Below are positions 37,388 through 43,278 of a stretch of DNA of 43,278 nt, piece by piece. Each line of letters starts with the position of its first letter. Positions within the stretch are counted from its first letter, which is position 1. Location: the NCBI GenBank assembly GCA_017466455.1, contig JAFTUD010000019.1:1-43278 (forward strand), read 5' to 3'. Both the position numbers and the translations under genes were made by a program. Origin of the DNA: Clostridia bacterium. GTDB taxonomy: Bacteria; Bacillota_A; Clostridia; Oscillospirales; CAG-272. Below the pieces are notes generated by a model that worked only from the letters and a program-made list of their open reading frames with translations, made no database searches and was not told the origin of the DNA.

Positions 37388-38491
37388 TTAAAATCCTTTC
37401 AAGAATACATCCGTGCCATATTTTTGCGCCAAGAGATCGGCTATGGCAAGGGCACTTAGGCTTTCGACAACGACACAAGCGCGTCTTACAATAGCGGGGT
37501 CGTGTCTGCCCTTGATTTCAAGAGGGATATTTTCATTTTTTATAAAATCAACTGTATTCTGTGCCTTGGAAATTGACGGGGTGGGCTTTACCGCACAGTT
37601 AAATATAATTGGCATTGAATTTGTAATTCCGCCGTTTATTCCGCCATTATTATTCGTTTTTGTGACGATTTTTCCGTCTGCTATCTCGAAGGGGTCATTT
37701 GCCTCGCTTCCCTTCATATCGGCAAGGGCGAAGCCACTGCCGAACTCAACGCCCTTAACTCCGCCAACGGAGAAAAGCGCATGGGAAATAACGCTTTCAA
37801 CGCTATCAAAGAACGGCTCGCCAACGCCTGCGGGAAGTCCGCAAATTGCGGTTTGAAGCACTCCGCCAACACTATCGCCTTCCCTTGATGCCTCAAGAAT
37901 TTTCTCGGTCATTTTCCCCTCAGCGCCCTCATCAAGCACGGGGAAGGACAGGGAGTTAAGCGTTGATATTTCTTGGCTCAAGGCACTGACATCTTGGCTA
38001 AAGGGCTTGTCGGCTACGCCTGCGCATTTCAGGATATGTGTGCCGATTTTAATGCCGAGCGATTCAAGCGCGCTTGTAATTATTGCGCCTGCCGCAACAA
38101 GGGCTGCTGTAACTCTGCCCGAAAAGTGTCCGCCTCCGCGATAATCCTCAAAGCCGTGGTATTTTTGGCTTGCGGTATAATCTGCGTGAGATGGGCGGGC
38201 AATGCCGTAGGCATAGTCCTTGCTCCTTGTATTTTCGTTTGGAATGACAATGGCTATCGGTGTGCCTGTTGTTTTACCGTTGAACACACCGCTTAAAATC
38301 TTATATTCATCCTTTTCCTGACGGGGAGTATCGGTCCTGCCACTCGGGCGACGCTTGGACAGATAGGCATCTATACGCTCATAGCTTACTGGAAGTCCTG
38401 CGCAAAGCCCGTCTATTACTGCTCCGATTGCCTCACCGTGGCTCTCGCCAAAGACGGTTACGCTGACTGAGCTTCCGAATGTATTTTTCAT
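37388..38491 (-). CDS. aroC: Chorismate synthase
   Basis: AroC converts EPSP to chorismate using reduced FMN. The protein has 367 residues. Motifs: FGESHGEAIGAVIDGLCAGLP (14-34, first conserved His), RRPSGRTDTPRQEKDE, GTPIAIVIPNENTRSKDY, RPSHADYTASQKYHG, RGGGHFSGRVTAALVAAGAI (FMN and substrate loop), GGINGGITNSMPI and GRHDPAIVRRACVVVES. It is 1 nt downstream of aroB and 13 nt upstream of aroE-aroK. The flavin reductase partner is not in the operon. Confidence 0.96.
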   Translation of the reverse strand: MKNTFGSSVSVTVFGESHGEAIGAVIDGLCAGLPVSYERIDAYLSKRRPSGRTDTPRQEKDEYKILSGVFNGKTTGTPIAIVIPNENTRSKDYAYGIARPSHADYTASQKYHGFEDYRGGGHFSGRVTAALVAAGAIITSALESLGIKIGTHILKCAGVADKPFSQDVSALSQEISTLNSLSFPVLDEGAEGKMTEKILEASREGDSVGGVLQTAICGLPAGVGEPFFDSVESVISHALFSVGGVKGVEFGSGFALADMKGSEANDPFEIADGKIVTKTNNNGGINGGITNSMPIIFNCAVKPTPSISKAQNTVDFIKNENIPLEIKGRHDPAIVRRACVVVESLSALAIADLLAQKYGTDVFLKGF

Positions 38492-38492
38492 A

Positions 38493-39500
38493 TTAAAATA
38501 CCTCTGTAATGAATTTTTTGATGTCGGCGATTTTGATTTTTATCATTTCATAGCTACCGATTTCTTCACAATACACGATTGTTACATCGTCGCCCGATGA
38601 CTTTTTATCGTGAGCGACAAGTCCTACCATATCATCGGGATTTTCGCCTGTGCTTATGGGAAGGTTATATCTTTCAAGCACGGGAACAAGTCGCTCCCTT
38701 ACGCTTTTACTGCTCATCGGTATCATACCGAGGGAAACGCACTCGCCGTGCAAAAGAGCGCCGTTTGACAAGCCCTCAATAGCATGTCCTACTGTATGTC
38801 CATAGTTAAGAACCCTTCTGAGTCCCTTCTCCGTAGGGTCGTTTTCAACCACATATCGCTTGATTTTGAGTGATTTTTCAATTATTTCATCAATGTCGTT
38901 TTCTATATTTTCGCTCTTTTCTATAAGCTCAAACAGCTCCTTATCAAGAGCTACGGACATTTTTATAGCCTCGCAAAGTCCTGCGCTGAATTGCCTTTTA
39001 TCAAGAGTTTTCAGAACATTCGGGTCAATGATTACCGCCTTTGGCTGATAGAATGCGCCAACGATGTTTTTAACGCCCTTAAAATCTATCGCTACCTTGC
39101 CTCCGATTGATGAGTCAACCTGAGAAAGCAGGGTTGTCGGAACATTATAAAAATCTATTCCGCGCATATAGCTTGAGGCTACAAAGCCTGCAAGGTCACC
39201 GCAAACGCCACCGCCAACCGCAACGACACAGTCAGTACGGGTAAATGAATTTTCAACAAGGATGCTAAGAAGCCTTTCGTAATTTTCAAGGCACTTACTC
39301 GCCTCTCCCTGCTTAATAGTTGCAATTACAGGGGATTTGCACGAGCGTCCTACGATGTCGGAATATTCACTTGGCACGCCGTCATCGGTGACAATAAGCA
39401 CCTTACGGTCAAGGCTTATATAATTTGCGATTTGATTTATTACGCCTCTTTCAAGCACGATATTATAGCTTTGCTCACCAAGGCTTACAGGAATAATCAT
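38493..39500 (-). CDS. aroB: 3-Dehydroquinate synthase
   Basis: AroB makes 3-dehydroquinate from DAHP with NAD and a divalent metal. The 335 residues are close to the usual ~350. Motifs: RKVLIVTDDGVPSEY, VAVGGGVCGDLAGFVASSYMRGI (NAD loop), VPTTLLSQVDSSIGGKVAIDFKGVKNIVGAFYQPKAV (catalytic Lys and Asn), DPTEKGLRRVLNYGHTVGHAIE (metal-binding His and Glu) and HGECVSLGM. It lies 15 nt after pheA and 1 nt before aroC. Confidence 0.95.
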   Translation of the reverse strand: MIIPVSLGEQSYNIVLERGVINQIANYISLDRKVLIVTDDGVPSEYSDIVGRSCKSPVIATIKQGEASKCLENYERLLSILVENSFTRTDCVVAVGGGVCGDLAGFVASSYMRGIDFYNVPTTLLSQVDSSIGGKVAIDFKGVKNIVGAFYQPKAVIIDPNVLKTLDKRQFSAGLCEAIKMSVALDKELFELIEKSENIENDIDEIIEKSLKIKRYVVENDPTEKGLRRVLNYGHTVGHAIEGLSNGALLHGECVSLGMIPMSSKSVRERLVPVLERYNLPISTGENPDDMVGLVAHDKKSSGDDVTIVYCEEIGSYEMIKIKIADIKKFITEVF

Positions 39501-39515
39501 TTTTTACCTCTTTTT

Positions 39516-40613
39516 TTATTTATGGTCCTTGGTTTGGTATATGCCCGCAAGCCTTAGGCGGTCACAAAGCGCGCCAAGCTCCTTTAGCATATCCTTACCG
39601 TTTGATGTTGTTATATCTCCGTCAGCCTCAATATAGAAATAGTAGCTCCACATAAGCTCCTTCATTGGGCGCGAGCGAAGATTTCTCATATTAAAGCCGT
39701 GCGCACCGATTATATCAAGCGTTGATGCAAGCGCGCCTGCCTCGTTCTTCGTTGTGAAGGTCAGGATAAAATGATTATTCATTTTACTGCTTGACATCGC
39801 CTTGCTTTGCGAGCGCGAGAATGCGCCAAATCTTGTAGTGTTATTTCGGCTTGTATTTATTCCGCTTTCGAGAATTTTGAGTCCGTATATATTAGCGGTT
39901 TCATCAGATGCGATAGCGCCGAGGGTAATATCGTTTTGCTCCTTGACAAGAGCTGCGCTGGCTGCGGTATTTGACTTTTCCTCGCTCTCATATCCGTGCT
40001 TTTTGATAAACTCCGCACATTGAGAAAGCGCCTGCGAATGGCTATACACCTTTTTTACAGTTTCAAGCGTTGCGCCCTCACAGCCCATAAGATTATGGAC
40101 TACCGGAAGGTCCATTACCTGATTTACATAGAGTGTGCCTGCGAAAAGAAGGTCCATTACTGTGCCGACATCTCCCGCAAAGCTATTTTCAAGAGGTAAA
40201 ACACAGCTATCACATTCACCGTTTTCAACCGCCCTATATGCACTTTCAAAATCGGGATAGGAAATCAGCTTTGCCTCTGGGAACATCTTCTTTGCCGAGA
40301 TGTAGGCGTATGCGCCCGGCACTCCGCTATATGCTACCCTTGTGCCCTCGTTGAGCCTTGACTGATATGCGCGGGAAATCTTCATTTCCTCCTTCAAAAA
40401 GGTAACATAATATTCACAAATTGTCTTGTCCTGAATATATTCCGAGTTCTTTCTTATAACCTCTGCCTCTCTGCCCTCATCAAGAATTGATAAGCCGTTT
40501 TGCTTTTTATATTCAGCAACAAGGCGAGCTGCCTCCATTCTCTTTTCAAAGAGCCTTGCCATTTCGGCATCTACCTCATTTATTATTTTTCTTGCCCTTT
40601 CAAGATTGTTCAT
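39516..40613 (-). CDS. pheA: Chorismate mutase - prephenate dehydratase (P-protein)
   Basis: The protein has 365 residues from ATG 40613 (GGAG at good spacing); the longer start at 40640 adds only a basic stretch. Residues ~1-85 are an AroQ-type chorismate mutase (NNLERARKIINEVDAEMARLFEKRMEAARLVAEYKK). Residues ~102-275 are prephenate dehydratase (VAYSGVPGAYAYISAKKMFP, SCVLPLENSFAGDVGTVMDLL, the TRFGAFSR dehydratase signature). Residues ~285-360 are an ACT domain (LTFTTKNEAGALASTLDIIGAHGFNMRNLRSRP) that normally binds phenylalanine for feedback. It is the first gene of the aromatic operon. Confidence 0.95.
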   Translation of the reverse strand: MNNLERARKIINEVDAEMARLFEKRMEAARLVAEYKKQNGLSILDEGREAEVIRKNSEYIQDKTICEYYVTFLKEEMKISRAYQSRLNEGTRVAYSGVPGAYAYISAKKMFPEAKLISYPDFESAYRAVENGECDSCVLPLENSFAGDVGTVMDLLFAGTLYVNQVMDLPVVHNLMGCEGATLETVKKVYSHSQALSQCAEFIKKHGYESEEKSNTAASAALVKEQNDITLGAIASDETANIYGLKILESGINTSRNNTTRFGAFSRSQSKAMSSSKMNNHFILTFTTKNEAGALASTLDIIGAHGFNMRNLRSRPMKELMWSYYFYIEADGDITTSNGKDMLKELGALCDRLRLAGIYQTKDHK

Positions 40614-40669
40614 TTGCTTTCTCCGTTTCCTTTTGCGCACGAGATAATGTGCGTGTATATATAAATATA

Positions 40670-40698
40670 ATTATATTACTCTATTTTCTAAATGTCAA
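40670..40698 (-). promoter_or_regulatory. Promoter of the aromatic amino-acid operon
   Basis: Minus-strand TTGACA (40693-40698), 17-nt spacer, TATAAT (40670-40675). The ~50-nt leader contains a CGCAC/GTGCG hairpin (~40636-40653) with no U tract, T-box or leader peptide, so attenuation is not evident. Confidence 0.78.
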
Positions 40699-40795
40699 TA
40701 AATTATGGAATAAAATATTATGTTTTTTCAGGAGATTTACGAATAAAAACCAAAATAAATGAATAATTTTCATGATTTTATGAATATATACAAAA

Positions 40796-40824
40796 AAAGA
40801 TACGCTACGATGTAGCGTATCTTT
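40796..40824 (-). terminator. Terminator of the Cys-repeat lipoprotein gene
   Basis: Perfect 13-bp arms AAAGATACGCTAC / GTAGCGTATCTTT with a 3-nt loop; T7 follows on the minus strand, 10 nt after the stop. Confidence 0.88.
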
Positions 40825-40834
40825 AGTTTTTTGA

Positions 40835-42670
40835 TTATGGAGCAGGAGTAGCAGGTATAGCCTTTTCGCCGTAGAAGTGTACGGTTGCGCTATATTCGCC
40901 CTCGCCTACAGAAGCAACTGTCAAGCTGTTAATCTCGTCGGTGTATTCAATAAGGTCAATGTATCCTGCGCCTGTGATTTCGTATGTAGCCTCATTAGCC
41001 TCGCCTGCGTTTACAGTTACGGTAAATTTAACTGTTGCGCTTTCGGTGATTACTCTGATGATAGCAATCTTGGTTTCATCCGGGTTAGAGCCGTCAACCT
41101 GAGTGCCTGTTGTCACAGTATTTGTAAGCACCATTGGATCAGCGACCTCTTTACTTACTGTGATTGTTACATCAAGTGTTGCGCCGTCATCAAATTCCTT
41201 GTCCTCATGCTCCTCGTATACGCCCTCGGTATAGGTTGTATCGTAGAAGGACTTCTGGCAATATGTACATGTGATAACGCCTGTTGGCTCACCTGCTGCG
41301 AAGGAGTGGTCTGCATAGTCACTACCGACTACCTTTTCCTCGGTGTAATCGCAAGGATTGCCATCAAGGTCGGTATTTGTGCAGGCATGAACGCTATATT
41401 CATACTTAACGCATGTAGCGCCAACGGTTTCACCGCCCACGATTGTATCAAAATCTACATTATGAGCAGTTGGAACGATTGCTGTGTAGTTATCGTTATA
41501 TTCCTTATTACATCCTGTGCAAAGGTATACAGAGTAGCCCCGTCTCATACATGTTGGAGCTACGGTCTTTTCAGGGATAAGTCCCTTACCTGTTGCAACA
41601 TCGTAATCGTGAGCGCCTGTTGGAGCTGCGAATACATGGATCTTATTTGAGTCCTTACCGCATGGGCATACGCCGTTTGCATCGTTTACGCAAGCTTCGC
41701 CAAGTCCGTTTGCGTTAGGATTGTTAAGACATGTTGTGCATGTTTGTGCAGTGTCGCAGTCAGCTGCTGCGCCAGGTGTATGTGGAAGGAGTGAGTTTGC
41801 TGTTGCAATAACCTTTGTTACATCGCCTTGAGCTGTTGTCTTTACACAGCCCTCCTCGCCAAATCTTACGCACTTATAGGTTCTTGTTTCAAGTGAGTAG
41901 CAGGTAGCCTCAGCGAGAACGCCGGCGTCAACTGTCCAGTCATGTCCGAGGGGCTCGCCAACATCGGCTTCCTCGGTATAGTTACAACGAGAGCACTTCC
42001 ATATATCGTGTTGCTTTGTTGTACATGTTGCGGGGATAGAGGTTGCGAGGTAATCAGCAGTTCTCTCTATATCGTGACCGAGTGCGGGGATAACCTCATC
42101 ATTCTTCGGTGTGAAGTCCGGGTCGGGATCGCCACAGTATTCACAGTTCTTTGTACGAATACCCATTCCTGCTGTTGTACATGTTGGCTCATTAACGGGT
42201 GTAAGCTTTTCTACAAACTTATGAACGAGCTTTTCTACTGTGTTGCACTTGCGTTGGAAGTCACAGCCCTCGTTTGTACACTTTTGAAGCTCATATCCTG
42301 TTTCGTGACAGGTTGCCTCAACCTTTGAGTTTGGAACAAGCTCAAACTTATGCTCGCCTGTTGGTTGCTTGATGTCAAGCTTTGCGCCACCCTTATCATC
42401 GCCACATCTTGAGCATTTCTGAGTGGTGTAGCCCTGTTGGTTACAGGTTGGGGCAACAACAGTTGAAACATAATCATGTCCAAGTGCTGGAATAACCTCT
42501 GTTGATGTGCTTTCATCGCATCCCGTGCATCCGGTGATTTTGTATCCAGATTCGGTACAGGTTGGAGCCTTTTCATCCTTTACAACTATCTCGCACTCGT
42601 GTCCGCAGGAAGCGAATACAAATACAAGTGTCAAAAGGATAAAGAGCATTAAAGCAATTCTCTTTTTCAT
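40835..42670 (-). CDS. Secreted Cys-pair-repeat protein, probable lipoprotein
   Basis: This is a 611-residue protein. The N-terminus MKKRIALMLFILLTLVFVFASC is a signal peptide with a plausible lipobox Cys22. Residues ~25-475 are about nine imperfect repeats of 40-60 residues built on [AE]-x-T-C-x(4)-G-[YF]-x(4)-C-x2-C, such as APTCTESGYKITGCTGC and APTCNQQGYTTQKCSRC, often followed by ALGHDY or PTGEHKF. The paired Cys could bind metal or form disulfides. Residues ~490-600 are a Cys-free beta-rich domain. There is no LPxTG motif. Function is unknown. AAAGGAAA and a consensus promoter precede it. Confidence 0.75.
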   Translation of the reverse strand: MKKRIALMLFILLTLVFVFASCGHECEIVVKDEKAPTCTESGYKITGCTGCDESTSTEVIPALGHDYVSTVVAPTCNQQGYTTQKCSRCGDDKGGAKLDIKQPTGEHKFELVPNSKVEATCHETGYELQKCTNEGCDFQRKCNTVEKLVHKFVEKLTPVNEPTCTTAGMGIRTKNCEYCGDPDPDFTPKNDEVIPALGHDIERTADYLATSIPATCTTKQHDIWKCSRCNYTEEADVGEPLGHDWTVDAGVLAEATCYSLETRTYKCVRFGEEGCVKTTAQGDVTKVIATANSLLPHTPGAAADCDTAQTCTTCLNNPNANGLGEACVNDANGVCPCGKDSNKIHVFAAPTGAHDYDVATGKGLIPEKTVAPTCMRRGYSVYLCTGCNKEYNDNYTAIVPTAHNVDFDTIVGGETVGATCVKYEYSVHACTNTDLDGNPCDYTEEKVVGSDYADHSFAAGEPTGVITCTYCQKSFYDTTYTEGVYEEHEDKEFDDGATLDVTITVSKEVADPMVLTNTVTTGTQVDGSNPDETKIAIIRVITESATVKFTVTVNAGEANEATYEITGAGYIDLIEYTDEINSLTVASVGEGEYSATVHFYGEKAIPATPAP

Positions 42671-42725
42671 AATAAAATTTCCTTTCTCTCAAATACAAGT
42701 TATCTTGTATCTTTTTACATTTCTT

Positions 42726-42754
42726 ATTTTACTATATATGAAGGATTTTGTCAA
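42726..42754 (-). promoter_or_regulatory. Promoter of the Cys-repeat lipoprotein gene
   Basis: Minus-strand TTGACA (42749-42754), 17-nt spacer, TAAAAT (42726-42731). Confidence 0.72.
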
Positions 42755-43137
42755 GCATTTTGAGCATTTTCGTTAGATAGCACAAAGTTTGCGACGCAAA
42801 ACTGTGCAAATTGCACAACGGAGTAGTGCGAATGCTAATGCAAGTGCGGAATTCGGAATGCGGAATGCGGAGTTCGGATAAGTGACAGTTCAAGAACACG
42901 AGCCTCGGCGAAGTGCGATTGGCTGGTGGTAGCCATGCATGCGACCGTAGGGAGTCGCAGTGAGGAATTTGGAATGCGGAGTGGTGCTAACGCAAATTCG
43001 GAGTTCGGAGTTCGGAGTTCGGAATTCGGAGTGATAGGTTAGAATATTGCTCGGGGTGAGTGGAAACACCTCATACTGCACGATGTCGGATATTGCCACC
43101 CGAGGCACTCGGGCGGAATGGTGCTGACGCAAACTCG

Positions 43138-43175
43138 ATTACGAGCTTGCGAGTAACAAGGTTCTAACCGTGAAA
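43138..43175 (+). repeat. 38-bp direct repeat, copy 1
   Basis: Identical over 38 nt to 43241-43278. It begins ATTACGAGCTTGCGAG and ends AACCGTGAAA. It contains a TTAC/GTAA hairpin and a GGTT/AACC hairpin. Confidence 0.9.
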
Positions 43176-43240
43176 ATGCTATTTGATTTTCACTTTTGCT
43201 TTAGCAAAACTGTTCGCAAGAACAGGTAGGTTAGGTTCTT

Positions 43241-43278
43241 ATTACGAGCTTGCGAGTAACAAGGTTCTAACCGTGAAA
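43241..43278 (+). repeat. 38-bp direct repeat, copy 2 (cut by the window end)
   Basis: Second exact copy, 103 nt from the first. The match runs to the last base of the window, so the repeat unit may be longer and more copies may follow. Confidence 0.9.

Larger units (their letters stand above)
42786..43278. repeat. Hairpin and repeat field, continuing past the right edge
   Basis: No gene is supported in these 493 nt. Perfect palindromes lie at 42788-42800 (TTTGC-GAC-GCAAA), 42803-42817 (TGTGCAA-A-TTGCACA), 42921-42934 (GGCT/AGCC), 42941-42958 (GCGAC/GTCGC), 43099-43113 (CCCGAG/CTCGGG), 43160-43169 (GGTT/AACC), 43170-43193 (GTGAAAA/TTTTCAC), 43194-43209 (TTTTGC/GCAAAA) and 43211-43224 (TGTTC/GAACA). 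Near-perfect ones lie at 43057-43073 and 43139-43156. Between them are GGAATTC/GGAGTTC/GGAATGC heptamer runs (about 42847-42877 and 43005-43031). Confidence 0.75.

Noticed and set aside
40614..40720. T-box or peptide attenuator before the aromatic operon
   Set aside because: The leader is only about 50 nt, with one small hairpin, no terminator and no Phe/Tyr-rich reading frame.
42890..43132. 80-residue minus-strand ORF in the repeat field
   Set aside because: Its translation (repeated NSEFRTPNSE-like residues) simply reflects the GGAATTC/GGAGTTC heptamers; no ribosome site and no promoter.

Overview
The window looks like chromosomal DNA of a low-to-moderate GC Bacillota, most likely an uncultured gut Clostridia (Oscillospirales/Christensenellales-like). 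This is an inference from strong AAGGAGG ribosome sites, TTGACA/TATAAT promoters with 17-18 nt spacers, U-tailed intrinsic terminators, type III glutamine synthetase, stand-alone PduL, DUF1292, DUF1275 and MscL proteins, a cytoplasmic beta-glucuronidase, and secreted proteins with repeated Cys motifs. No rRNA, IS transposase, phage structural gene or CRISPR array was seen.

Layout. 1-1604: the 5' part of a leucine-rich-repeat surface protein (minus strand; its end lies outside the window). 1997-4288: lipid kinase plus esterase operon, then pduL under a palindromic operator. 4506-7600: pyridoxal/pyridoxamine kinase, an SGNH lipoprotein and a three-Cys DUF5131 protein. 7779-7854: tRNA-Gln. 7900-13694: an AT-rich accessory island bounded by two arrays of short perfect hairpins. 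It holds an AIPR-family (abortive infection) protein behind a structured, terminator-ended leader, and a DpnII-like restriction-modification operon (HTH-Dam methylase, DpnII endonuclease, second methylase, unknown protein). 13802-19558: carbohydrate genes (Gfo/Idh oxidoreductase, GH2 beta-glucuronidase, rhamnose mutarotase, membrane protein, SGNH esterase, glycerophosphodiesterase). 19601-28660: LarA-like racemase, GH5 and MscL, a small XRE/glycine-zipper/BamE-like locus, an MFS transporter, glnN and a DUF1275 protein. 28706-32442: discoidin-type surface protein, YwaF-like membrane protein, DUF1292 protein. 32547-40613: a compact aromatic amino-acid operon reading pheA-aroB-aroC-aroE/aroK fusion-aroQ-aroA-tyrA-aroF on the minus strand. 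40835-42670: Cys-repeat lipoprotein. 42786-43278: a gene-free field of hairpins and repeats running off the window.

How the genes work together. The aromatic operon encodes every step from erythrose 4-phosphate and phosphoenolpyruvate to phenylpyruvate and 4-hydroxyphenylpyruvate. Only the final aminotransferase is absent. The 13.8-19.6 kb block suggests intracellular use of glucuronide- and rhamnose-containing glycans. Three secreted proteins (1-1604, 28706-30856, 40835-42670) share Cys-pair motifs, and two also share a C-terminal segment, which points to a surface-protein family.

The best candidates for something undescribed are the defence island with its flanking hairpin arrays, the RNA-terminator-AIPR arrangement, the unknown fourth gene of the DpnII operon, and the repeat field at the right edge. 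All calls come from reading the sequence; no database search was run.
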